This document shows positions 1-7,052 of a stretch of 64,000 nt of DNA, piece after piece (the stretch's first letter is position 1; every line of letters begins with the position of its first letter). The notes under the pieces are model-generated. The model made no database searches. It saw only the letters and a list, made by a program, of their open reading frames with translations, and was not told the origin of the DNA. The position numbers and the translations under genes were made by a program. The DNA lies in assembly GCA_016125285.1 (NCBI GenBank), contig WGMA01000020.1, positions 1 through 64,000 on the forward strand, given 5' to 3'. This DNA is from Phycisphaera sp. GTDB lineage: Bacteria; Planctomycetota; Phycisphaerae; Phycisphaerales; Zrk34.

Positions 1-70
1 ACTCCACCCGATCCACGAACCACGGCTCGCCCAGCCCCAGAATCTGCTGATACAAACGCTTGTCGTCCAT
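1..70 (-). CDS. ISL3-family transposase, N-terminal fragment (runs off left edge)
   Basis: Only the first 23 codons are in the window. The translation begins MDDKRLYQQILGLGEPWF, which matches the start typical of ISL3-family transposases (LYQQILGL followed by a PW motif). The start codon at 70 is preceded by AGGAGG five bases upstream, a strong ribosome binding site that fixes the start. The rest of the gene, including the DDE catalytic domain, lies outside the window, so whether the element is intact cannot be judged. The family call rests on a short but characteristic N-terminus. Confidence 0.7.
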   Translation of the reverse strand, partial: MDDKRLYQQILGLGEPWFVDRVE

Positions 71-111
71 CTGAACCTCCTGAATGGTCACCCCATCAGC
101 AGGACAAATTA

Positions 112-140
112 ACATCACCCATCATGAAGCCGGAAGAGCC
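112..140 (-). mobile_element. Probable terminal inverted repeat of the ISL3-type element
   Basis: Read on the minus strand, the element would begin with GGCTCTTCCGGCTTCATGAT at position 140. ISL3-family ends commonly start with GGCTCTT or a close variant, and the end lies about 70 bases upstream of the transposase start, the usual spacing. The 8 bases at 141-148 (TTGCTTGT) would be the target duplication if the boundary is right. The other end is outside the window. Confidence 0.55.
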
Positions 141-158
141 TTGCTTGTTAGGTTTTTG

Positions 159-187
159 TTGATATATTCAGGCTTCGTACCTATAAT
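159..187 (+). promoter_or_regulatory. Sigma-70-like promoter beside the IS end
   Basis: TTGATA (159-164) and a perfect TATAAT (182-187) are separated by exactly 17 bases. It would start transcription near 194, toward dxs. A 40-codon reading frame beginning at ATG 202 follows a GGAG, but nothing supports it as a real protein. The transcript would cross the 13-C tract and the hairpins before the second promoter at 611. Confidence 0.6.
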
Positions 188-189
188 GG

Positions 190-610
190 GAGACGGAGAA
201 AATGCGCGCGAGGCCTGCGGGGAGAACGACGCGGATATGGCACGGCGATTTCGATTTACGGATGACCGGCGGGGCGCGGTCCTGCGCGGCGCTGTTCCAT
301 GGCGCCCCCGGCTTGCCGAGCTAGGTCACCAGTGCGCGCCCCTCACGATCCTTGCCCGGAACCGACCACGTCCGTGTGGCGCCCCCCCCCCCCCGAAACC
401 GCACGGGGCGCGCCGCCGGGATTCAGCGCATCCCGACCCGGCGCGCGTAGAGAGATTCAGCAGCGCTGCAAATGCAGGAAAGGGTGAGATTTGCACAAAA
501 TCACCAAAAGCTCACCCGTTTGGGGCGATTTTGGATCGAAATGGCGCCAAAGCCGACGAAAACCGTCCGGTCGCGGATATACGGAATATGCCCCGTTTAC
601 GTCAATATCC
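190..610 (+). other. Non-coding leader region with C13 tract and inverted repeats
   Basis: There is no convincing gene in this stretch. It contains a run of 13 C at 382-394. It also has a perfect inverted repeat GGGTGAG/CTCACCC (482-488 and 511-517), whose loop can itself pair GATTT with AAATC. A second inverted repeat, GGATAT/ATATCC (575-580 and 605-610), sits directly against the -35 box of the dxs promoter, where an operator could be. I could not match it to RNase P RNA, tmRNA or SRP RNA. Confidence 0.4.
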
Positions 611-639
611 TTGCGACGGTTGTCCGATAGACTCATAAT
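611..639 (+). promoter_or_regulatory. dxs promoter
   Basis: TTGCGA (611-616) and CATAAT (634-639) are spaced by 17 bases. The predicted start near 646 gives a leader of about 165 bases before the dxs ATG at 810. That leader opens with a hairpin ATTCGGG/CCCGAAT (650-656 with 667-673, loop of 10). Confidence 0.6.
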
Positions 640-809
640 GTCGGGTTGGATTCGGGTGAACAACATCCCGAATGGCAACGCATTACACACGGACACGCGA
701 TGATGCGACTCACCACAGTCCGACGCACCGCCAAGGGCAAGGCCGCCCGGTGGATCAAGAACGCCGCGTGTCGGTGACGCGCACGGAGGCCCTGACGAAG
801 GGAATTTCG

Positions 810-2747
810 ATGTCTTACCCGCTCCTCGAAACGATCAAGAGCCCGGCCGACGTGAAACGGCTGAGCATCCCCGAACTCGAAAAACTCGCCAGCGATATCC
901 GTCACGCGATCTGCGATCAGGTCTCGAAGACAGGCGGTCACCTCGCGCCGAACCTCGGCGTCGTCGAGCTCACCCTGGCGATGCACTACGTGTTCGACTT
1001 CGGCCACGATCGTCTGCTGTTCGACGTCGGCCACCAGTGCTACCCGCACAAGCTGGTCACCGGGCGCGCGCCCATGCTGGGCAAGCTGCGTCAGAAGGAC
1101 GGCCTGGCGGGCTTCCCCGAGCCGCGCGAGTCCGCGTATGACCTGTTCAGCGTCGGCCACGCCGGCACGGGCATCTCGACCGCCGTCGGCATGGCGCGCG
1201 GCGACACGCTGATGGGGCAGGGCGACCGCAAGGTCGTGTGCATCGTCGGCGACTCATCGATCGTTAACGGTCTGTCGATGGAAGGCATCAACAACGCCGG
1301 TACGCTCAATCGTCAGCTGCTGATCGTGCTCAACGACAACGGCATGTCGATCGGCCAGCCGCAGGGCGCGCTCGCCGGCTACTTCGACAAGTTCCGCCTC
1401 AACCCGTCGTACAAGCAGTTCAAGGATCGCGCCCACGAGATGCTCAAGCACATCCCCGGCGGGCCGACGATCGAAGAGATCTACCACCGCCTCGGCGAGG
1501 CGACCAAGGCCGTGATCTCACACGACCACTTCTACGAGCACTTCGGTCTGCTGTGCGTCGGCCCGATCGACGGGCACGACCTGCCCACGCTGATCGAGAT
1601 GTTCCAGGAGGCCAAGGAGATCAACCGCCCCGTGCTGCTGCACGCCAAGACGATCAAGGGCAAGGGCTTCGAGTTCAGCGAGGGCGACGCCACGACGTTC
1701 CACTCGCCCAAGCCGTTCCGCGTCGAGGGCTGCCGCGTCGAGCTGCAGTCGTCCGGCCGGTCGTTTACGTCGGCGTTCGCGGACCTGATGACCGAGGTGA
1801 TGACGAAGGACGAGAAGGTCACCGTGGTGACCGCGGGCATGCCCGACGGCACGGGCGTGGTGAAGCTGATCAAGGACTTCCCGGACCGCGCGTTCGACGT
1901 GGGCATCGCCGAGTCGCACGCCATGGACATGATGGCGGGCATGGCGAAGGCCGGCCTCAAGCCGTTCGTCGCGGTGTACTCCACGTTCATGCAGCGTGCG
2001 TTCGACCAGGTGTTCCAGGAGGTCACGCTGCAGGGCCTGCCGGTGCGGATCTGCATGGACCGCGCGGGGCTCGTCGGCGGCGACGGCGCCGTGCACCACG
2101 GCTTCTCCGACATCTCGTTCCTGCGCATCTTCCCGAAGATGGCCGTGCTCGCCCCGATGGACGAGCCGACGTTCAAGCTCGGCCTCGAGTTCATGCGGAC
2201 CTACGACGACGGCGCCAGCGCCATCCGTTACCCGCGTGACAGCGTGCCGACCCCCGCGTTCAACGACAACCCGCCCGCCTTCGAGCTCGGCAAGGCCCAC
2301 AAGCTCGTCGACGGCGACGACCTGGCGATCCTCGCGTACGGCTTCCCGGCGAACCACGCCCTCAAGGCCCGCGAAGAGCTCGCCCAGCAGGGCTACAACG
2401 TCGCGGTCTACGACGCCCGCTTCGCCAAGCCCGTCGACATCGAGCTGATCAAGTCGCTTGTCGACGCCGGCACGCCGATCCTCACCGTCGAGGACCACGG
2501 CCTGCAGGGCGGCTTCGGCTCCGCCGTGCTCGAGGCGTGCAACGACGCCCGCGTCAACAGCAGCAACATCCACCGCATCGGCCTGCCTGACGGCTGGATC
2601 TACCAGGGCTCGCGCAGCGGTCAGCTCGCCGAGTGCGGCATCGACGCCACCGGCATCGCCCGCAAGGTCCGCGAGATCCTCGACGACACCGCCGCCGCGG
2701 GCGCGTCGAGCGACGCGACGAACTCCACGATCCGCGCGACGCACTGA
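810..2747 (+). CDS. dxs: 1-deoxy-D-xylulose-5-phosphate synthase
   Basis: Thiamine-diphosphate enzyme that condenses pyruvate with glyceraldehyde 3-phosphate, the first step of the MEP isoprenoid pathway; cytoplasmic. 645 residues from ATG 810, close to the usual ~620-640. The frame is open back to 672, but family proteins begin like MSYPLLETIKSPADVKRLS, and GAAGGGA precedes this ATG. Recognisable blocks are FDVGHQCYPHKL, GHAGTGIS, the cofactor motif in the variant form GDSSIVNG followed by LNDNGMSI, the catalytic-Glu block GIAESHAM, YSTFMQRAFDQV and DRAGLVGGDGAVHHG. The GDG to GDS and IAEQH to IAESH differences are notable but do not suggest inactivity, because the Glu is kept. It appears to be a single-gene transcript. 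Confidence 0.93.
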   Translation: MSYPLLETIKSPADVKRLSIPELEKLASDIRHAICDQVSKTGGHLAPNLGVVELTLAMHYVFDFGHDRLLFDVGHQCYPHKLVTGRAPMLGKLRQKDGLAGFPEPRESAYDLFSVGHAGTGISTAVGMARGDTLMGQGDRKVVCIVGDSSIVNGLSMEGINNAGTLNRQLLIVLNDNGMSIGQPQGALAGYFDKFRLNPSYKQFKDRAHEMLKHIPGGPTIEEIYHRLGEATKAVISHDHFYEHFGLLCVGPIDGHDLPTLIEMFQEAKEINRPVLLHAKTIKGKGFEFSEGDATTFHSPKPFRVEGCRVELQSSGRSFTSAFADLMTEVMTKDEKVTVVTAGMPDGTGVVKLIKDFPDRAFDVGIAESHAMDMMAGMAKAGLKPFVAVYSTFMQRAFDQVFQEVTLQGLPVRICMDRAGLVGGDGAVHHGFSDISFLRIFPKMAVLAPMDEPTFKLGLEFMRTYDDGASAIRYPRDSVPTPAFNDNPPAFELGKAHKLVDGDDLAILAYGFPANHALKAREELAQQGYNVAVYDARFAKPVDIELIKSLVDAGTPILTVEDHGLQGGFGSAVLEACNDARVNSSNIHRIGLPDGWIYQGSRSGQLAECGIDATGIARKVREILDDTAAAGASSDATNSTIRATH

Positions 2748-2754
2748 CGATTGA

Positions 2755-2793
2755 ACCCCTCGCCCCGCTGGGGAGAGGCTGGGAGAGGGGCGA
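2755..2793. repeat. Intergenic palindromic repeat (hairpin)
   Basis: CTCGCCCC and GGGGCGAG arms enclose a purine-rich stretch GCTGGGGAGAGGCTGGGAGA. Repeats of this general form are common between genes in many high-GC genomes. It lies 10 bases after the dxs stop, so it may also act as a terminator or transcript-end stabiliser, although no T tract follows. Confidence 0.5.
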
Positions 2794-2826
2794 GATTCGG
2801 GGCGAGCATCGTCCCGGGGGAAATCA

Positions 2827-3411
2827 TTGGGACTGAACTGGATCGTGCAATCCGATTCGGGCTCGAAGTCCGTGCGCGTCTCGAAAGAGGCGTCGGGCTT
2901 AATGACCGGCGTGTCGGAGAAATCCGCGCAGATCAAACTTGATCTCGAACTCCTGTTCGGCGCGGACGACTTCGGCGAACTCATGTCGCACTCTCGTGGC
3001 GAACTCTTGGCAGCGATGGATCGCTTGCTGCAGGCGTTGCCGACGGCCGAAGGCGTCGACACGTCGTTCGGCACGGCGTACACCCGAGAGTTTCGCGGAA
3101 AGGCGTATGACTGTCGCAACTTTGGCGGCGGGATGGGCGGGTTGCGGATTGCTGGGAGCGAAGACTATTACGGTATCAGAACAGGGGCGAATTACTGCTG
3201 GCTGGATCGAATCGAAGTCGGTGCTGACGGCAGGGGCAACCACGTTGAAAGAATCGACATTCGCGATCGCGATTATGTCGATACGACGAATCTTGGACGC
3301 ATCGAGATCATGAAGAAGTCGTCGATCGCGCCGCTCGTGAAGCTGATCGAGCGGATGCGAAAGACAGTGGAGAAGATCGACGGCGACGAACTCGCTGTCG
3401 GTGTGGCGTAA
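2827..3411 (+). CDS. Hypothetical protein, 194 aa
   Basis: Product not recognised. The reading frame starts at a TTG at 2827, preceded by GGGGGA with good spacing, and ends with TAA. No signal peptide or membrane segment is visible, so it should be cytoplasmic. The middle contains a Gly-rich stretch FGGGMGGLRIAGSEDYYG. The C-terminal third is basic and helical (LVKLIERMRKTVEKIDG). Base composition is lower in GC than dxs. An in-frame ATG at 2902 is a possible alternative start. Confidence is for it being a gene, not for a function. Confidence 0.6.
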   Translation: MGLNWIVQSDSGSKSVRVSKEASGLMTGVSEKSAQIKLDLELLFGADDFGELMSHSRGELLAAMDRLLQALPTAEGVDTSFGTAYTREFRGKAYDCRNFGGGMGGLRIAGSEDYYGIRTGANYCWLDRIEVGADGRGNHVERIDIRDRDYVDTTNLGRIEIMKKSSIAPLVKLIERMRKTVEKIDGDELAVGVA

Positions 3412-3485
3412 CCAGACTCGGCGTCAATGGACGTCGAGCCTGACATTCAGGGGAGAAAGTCCGGGTGGTCTTTGCGCGATCACAA

Positions 3486-4574
3486 TCAATCCAGCGGCTG
3501 GATCCAGATGTTGCGGTAGCGGACCGGGTTGCCGTGGCCCTGGAGGTAGATGCCTTCGGTGGCGACCTCGGGCTTCTTGCCGCCGGCGCCGGTGCCGCCG
3601 TGGACCATCTCGACGTCGTCGTGGATCTTCACGCCGTTGTGCAGCGTGGTGAAGCGCGCGTTGGCGATCTTCTTGCCGGCGGCGTCGAACTTCGGCGCGG
3701 TGAAGGTGATGTCATACGTCTGCCAGACGAGCGGCGGGTAGCAGACGTTGATGTCGGGCGTCTTCCAGTGGTAGAGGCTGCCGGTGAACTGCGTGCGGTC
3801 AGACTGCGGGGCGAAGCCGAGCTCCTTGGTGAAGCGGGCCTTCCAGTCGGCCTCGGCGTCGTGGTTGTAGTGCAGGCCGAACGCATCGAGCACCTGCGTC
3901 TCGTAGCGGTTGAAGGTGTAGATACCGGAGTTGCCGCGATCCTGGCTGGACGGCTTGGCGGACGGCTTGAAGGGCAGGCGGAACTCGAGGTGCAGCTTGA
4001 ACGAGCCGAACTTCTGCGCGGTGTTCGTGCCTTCGCACAGCGTGTCGCCGTCGAGCTTGCCGTTGACCCAGTTCTTCAGCGATGCCTCGGTGCCGTCGAA
4101 GAGAACGGTCGCACCGGCCGGCGGCTTGGCGCCGTCGGTGGGGCTGACGCGCGTGACCTTTTTGAACGTGCCGGTCTGCGAGCCGTTCTTGTCGTAGGTG
4201 GTGATCACGCCGTCCTTGATCACGGCCTTGGAGTCGTCGGTGGGGAACACGACCGAGCCGTCGGCGGCGCGTTCGCCGAGCGCGGTGTGCGTGTCCGTGC
4301 CGTTCCAGCCGTCGCCGGGCAGGCCGCCCACGAGCGCGACGCCGAAGAACTTGCCCTCGCCGAGCGCCACAACCTGCGCGCCCCATTTCTGTGCGCTGCC
4401 GTCCTGCGTGACCTCGCCGACGTATTCACCCTGCACGGCGAAGTCCGGGTCTTCCTTCAAGGCTACGGCGGGATCGGTATACGCCGTGCCTCCGGCGAGC
4501 AGCACGGCGGACGTGCCGCAGAGCGTGGCGAGGATGACGTACACAGCGATGGCGAGGCGTTGCTTGCGCGGCAT
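3486..4574 (-). CDS. DUF1080 (3-keto-disaccharide hydrolase-like) secreted protein
   Basis: 362 residues. Start chosen at ATG 4574 (MPRKQRLAIAVYVIL) because GGAG lies just upstream; the frame is open a little further, to 4589. The N-terminus is a signal peptide or signal anchor, so the protein is exported. The C-terminal half carries the DUF1080 concanavalin-like fold: LFDGTEASLKNW, GNSGIY, ETQVLDAFG and the ending GNPVRYRNIWIQPLD, all typical. In planctomycetes and Bacteroidetes this domain belongs to proteins acting on modified or keto-sugars; activity here is inferred. It lies directly downstream of, and is paralogous to, the gene at 4686-5600, and is separated from it by two facing palindromes. 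Confidence 0.85.
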   Translation of the reverse strand: MPRKQRLAIAVYVILATLCGTSAVLLAGGTAYTDPAVALKEDPDFAVQGEYVGEVTQDGSAQKWGAQVVALGEGKFFGVALVGGLPGDGWNGTDTHTALGERAADGSVVFPTDDSKAVIKDGVITTYDKNGSQTGTFKKVTRVSPTDGAKPPAGATVLFDGTEASLKNWVNGKLDGDTLCEGTNTAQKFGSFKLHLEFRLPFKPSAKPSSQDRGNSGIYTFNRYETQVLDAFGLHYNHDAEADWKARFTKELGFAPQSDRTQFTGSLYHWKTPDINVCYPPLVWQTYDITFTAPKFDAAGKKIANARFTTLHNGVKIHDDVEMVHGGTGAGGKKPEVATEGIYLQGHGNPVRYRNIWIQPLD

Positions 4575-4588
4575 GAGGTTCTCCAACA

Positions 4589-4612
4589 TAGCCCCGGGCT
4601 TGCCCGGGGGAA
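4589..4612 (-). repeat. REP-like palindrome, copy 1
   Basis: Inverted, slightly diverged copy of the palindrome at 4660-4683. Both arms changed together (CCCCGGGC with GCCCGGGG), so base pairing is preserved. The two copies face each other about 48 bases apart between two genes, the arrangement of a bacterial interspersed mosaic element. Confidence 0.7.
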
Positions 4613-4659
4613 TCTTGCGTGTGATCCGATGTTTCGTGCGTATCTTGCAGGTCGCGAGC

Positions 4660-4683
4660 TTACCCCCGGCAAGCCGGGGGCTA
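4660..4683 (+). repeat. REP-like palindrome, copy 2
   Basis: Core CCCCCGGCAAGCCGGGGG, 8-bp arms around AA. The full 24 bases, including flanking TTA and CTA, are identical to the copy at 24300-24323. It overlaps no coding sequence and sits just after the stop of the DUF1080 gene at 4686 on the minus strand. Confidence 0.75.
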
Positions 4684-4685
4684 CG

Positions 4686-5600
4686 TCAGTCCTTCGGCAG
4701 CACCCACACGTTGCGGAAGCGAACGGGGTTGCCGTGGTTCTGCAGGTAGATCGGGCCGGGCTCGGGGCCTTCCTTCAGCGGCGAGGCGGTGGTCGAGTGA
4801 TCGGCCTCGACGTTGTCCTGTACGACCACGCCGTTGAGGAACACGGTCAGCCGGGCGTTGGCGACCTTCTTGCCGTCCTCGAACTTCGCGGCGGTGAACT
4901 CGACGTCGTAGGTCTGCCAGGTCAGCGGCGGCAGGCACATGTTCAGGTCGGGGTCCTTGACGGAGTAGATGCCGCCGGTCTCGTTCATCTTGCCCTCGAG
5001 GCCGAACGAGTCGAGCACCTGCGTCTCGTAGCGTCCCTGCACGTACAGGCCGCTGTTGCCGCGTCCCTGTCCGCGTGCGAACGGCTTGAACGGCGTGCGG
5101 AACTCGACGTGGATCGTGCAGTTCTGGAACAGGTCGATCGACGTGGCGCCCTGCTCGAGCAGGCCCTCGTCGGTGATCTTCGCGCCCGGCTTCCAGTGCT
5201 TCTCGAGCGATTCCTTCGTGCCGTCGAACAGGTGGATCGCACCGGCCGGGGGCTTGGCGCCGAGCGACGGGGGCACGCGCTTGATGTGCTTCATGCCCTT
5301 GTCTTCGGTCAGCTCCTTGACCTTCGCGGCGTCGCCCTCGACGGTGGCGGTCTTGCCGGTCATGCCCTTGCCGGGCAGGCCGCCTTCGTAGGTGACGACG
5401 CGGAACTTGCCGTCGCCCAGCGCGATGACCTGAGCGCCGACCTTCTCGCCGAGGTACTCGCCCTGGACGCGGAAGTCTTCGTTTTCCTTGGCGGCGACGT
5501 CGGGGTCGATCCAGGTCTTGTCGTTGTCCTCGGCCGCGAGCGCGGGCACGGCGGCGGCGAAGGCGAGCAGGGCGATGGCGATCGTGAGGTTGCGCGGCAT
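4686..5600 (-). CDS. DUF1080 (3-keto-disaccharide hydrolase-like) secreted protein
   Basis: 304 residues. Start set at ATG 5600 (MPRNLTIAIALLAFAAAVPA) because of the GGAG six bases upstream. A classic Sec signal peptide ends near ALAAED. The mature part begins with a short domain (EDFRVQGEYLGEKVGAQVIA), followed by the DUF1080 domain with LFDGTKESLEKHWK, GNSGLYVQGRYETQVLDSF and the ending GNPVRFRNVWVLPKD. It is a tandem paralog of the downstream gene and probably co-transcribed with it from the TATAAT at 5634. Role inferred: exported enzyme for glycoside or keto-sugar breakdown. Confidence 0.87.
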   Translation of the reverse strand: MPRNLTIAIALLAFAAAVPALAAEDNDKTWIDPDVAAKENEDFRVQGEYLGEKVGAQVIALGDGKFRVVTYEGGLPGKGMTGKTATVEGDAAKVKELTEDKGMKHIKRVPPSLGAKPPAGAIHLFDGTKESLEKHWKPGAKITDEGLLEQGATSIDLFQNCTIHVEFRTPFKPFARGQGRGNSGLYVQGRYETQVLDSFGLEGKMNETGGIYSVKDPDLNMCLPPLTWQTYDVEFTAAKFEDGKKVANARLTVFLNGVVVQDNVEADHSTTASPLKEGPEPGPIYLQNHGNPVRFRNVWVLPKD

Positions 5601-5633
5601 GTGTGGCTCCGTAGGGGGTTGCGTGCCGGGTCG

Positions 5634-5662
5634 ATTATAGCGAGCCGATCGGCGTGTGTCGG
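5634..5662 (-). promoter_or_regulatory. Promoter of the DUF1080 pair
   Basis: On the minus strand, CCGACA (5662-5657) and a perfect TATAAT (5639-5634) are separated by 17 bases. The start would be near 5627, giving a leader of about 27 bases that contains the GGAG ribosome binding site. Confidence 0.5.
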
Positions 5663-5763
5663 ACACGCGGCGGGCTGTTCGTTGATACGTTGCTATTGCA
5701 CGTTCGGGTCGATAAGCTACGCGACCCTAGCCCAAAAAGGCCGTAATCCAGCAGAGGTGCACC

Positions 5764-6954
5764 ATGTTTGAACACGTTCAGACCGCTCCGCCCGACCCGA
5801 TTCTCGGTCTGACCGAGACCTTCAACGCCGACACGCGCAGCGAGAAGATCAACCTGTCGGTCGGCGTGTACAAGGACGCGGCTGGCAAGACGCCGATCCT
5901 CGCGACCGTCAAGGAGGCCGAGCGTCGCCTGCTGGAGAACGAGACGAGCAAGGGCTACAAGCCGATCTCCGGCGACCCGGTCTACGACGCGCTGGTGCAG
6001 AAGCTGCTGTTCGGCGCCGGCAGCGACGTGATCGCGTCGAAGCGTGCGTTCACCGCGCACACGCCCGGCGGTACGGGTGGCCTGCGCGTCGCCGGCGACT
6101 ACCTGCATCACCTGCACAGCGACTCGGGCATCTGGGTCAGCGACCCGACGTGGGCCAACCACCGCGGCATCTTCGGTGCGGCGGGCCTGGGCATCATGAG
6201 CTACCCGTACTACAACCCCGCCGAGCACGCGATCGACTTCGACGCCATGCTCAACGCGCTGAAGGAAGTGCCCGCGGGCGACATCGTGCTGCTGCACGGC
6301 TGCTGTCACAACCCGACCGGGCAGGACCCGACCGTCGAGCAGTGGGGGCAGATCGGCCAGGTGCTCGCCGAGCAGGGCGCGCTGCCGCTGGTCGACTTCG
6401 CCTACCAGGGCTTCGCCGAGGACATCGACGGCGACGCCGCGGGCCTGCGGGAGCTGATGAAGCACGTCGACGAGCTGATCATCTGCTCGAGCTTCTCGAA
6501 GAACTTCGGGCTGTACTGCGAGCGCACCGGCGCGATCACGTTCGTGGCCAGGGACGCGGCGCAGTGCACGGCGGTCGGCAGCCAGGTGAAGGTCGCCATC
6601 CGCCGCAACTACTCCAACCCGCCGTCGCACGGCGGCGCGATCGTCGCGACGATCCTCGGCGACGACCAGCTCCGCAAGCAGTGGGAGGGCGAGGTCGCCG
6701 TGATGCGCGACCGCATCAACGGCATGCGCCAGCTGTTCGTCGACACGCTCAAGGCCAAGGGCGTCGACCAGGACTTCTCGTTCATCACCGAGCAGCGCGG
6801 CATGTTCAGCTTCTCGGGGCTGAGCAAGGAGCAGGTCGACGAGCTGCGTGACAAGCACGCGATCTACATCGTCGGCTCCGGCCGCATCAACGTCGCGGGC
6901 ATGACCGAGTCCAACATGGACCGCCTGTGCACGGCGATCGCCGCGGTGCTTTGA
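5764..6954 (+). CDS. Aspartate/aromatic aminotransferase (class I)
   Basis: PLP-dependent aminotransferase exchanging amino groups between aspartate or aromatic amino acids and 2-oxoglutarate; cytoplasmic. 396 residues, the size of the AspC/TyrB family. Family signatures: INLSVGVYKD near the N-terminus, TPGGTGGLR, HGCCHNPTGQDPT (Asn183), PLVDFAYQGF (Asp211 and Tyr214 that hold the cofactor) and SSFSKNFGLY with the Schiff-base Lys246; SGRINVAG near the C-terminus carries the carboxylate-binding Arg. Start at ATG 5764 behind AGAGGTG. Sequence alone does not separate AspC from TyrB specificity. Confidence 0.93.
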   Translation: MFEHVQTAPPDPILGLTETFNADTRSEKINLSVGVYKDAAGKTPILATVKEAERRLLENETSKGYKPISGDPVYDALVQKLLFGAGSDVIASKRAFTAHTPGGTGGLRVAGDYLHHLHSDSGIWVSDPTWANHRGIFGAAGLGIMSYPYYNPAEHAIDFDAMLNALKEVPAGDIVLLHGCCHNPTGQDPTVEQWGQIGQVLAEQGALPLVDFAYQGFAEDIDGDAAGLRELMKHVDELIICSSFSKNFGLYCERTGAITFVARDAAQCTAVGSQVKVAIRRNYSNPPSHGGAIVATILGDDQLRKQWEGEVAVMRDRINGMRQLFVDTLKAKGVDQDFSFITEQRGMFSFSGLSKEQVDELRDKHAIYIVGSGRINVAGMTESNMDRLCTAIAAVL

Positions 6955-6967
6955 TCAGGAGACAGGG

Positions 6968-6988
6968 AACAGGAATCAGTGGTCAGCG
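6968..6988 (-). repeat. Dispersed intergenic repeat, copy A
   Basis: Read on the minus strand, CGCTGACCACTGATTCCTG differs by one base from the sequence at 24955-24973 upstream of the CCA enzyme gene. It lies just after the aminotransferase stop, next to the heptamer array. Confidence 0.55.
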
Positions 6989-7010
6989 CGTCGCACCCAT
7001 GCGTTAGGAT

Positions 7011-7052
7011 CACCTGTCACCTGTCACCTGTCACCTGTCACCTGTCACCTGT
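7011..7052 (+). repeat. Six tandem CACCTGT heptamers
   Basis: Six perfect head-to-tail copies of CACCTGT fill the gap between the convergent aminotransferase and P-type ATPase genes, touching the ATPase stop codon. The array resembles the short tandem heptamer repeats described in cyanobacteria. It is not a CRISPR array, as there are no spacers. Confidence 0.85.

Noticed and set aside
190-610. SRP RNA, RNase P RNA or tmRNA before dxs
   Set aside because: The conserved cores of these RNAs were looked for on both strands and not found.
84-638. 184-codon frame spanning the IS end and the dxs leader
   Set aside because: Crosses the IS boundary, promoter and C13 tract; no ribosome binding site or family similarity.
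3465-5771. 768-codon open frame on the plus strand across both DUF1080 genes
   Set aside because: It is antisense to two well-supported secreted proteins, has no start signal and a composition typical of high-GC shadow frames (Val/Leu/Arg/Asp-rich).
7011-7052. CRISPR array
   Set aside because: Repeats are 7 bases and directly tandem, with no spacers and no cas genes in the window.
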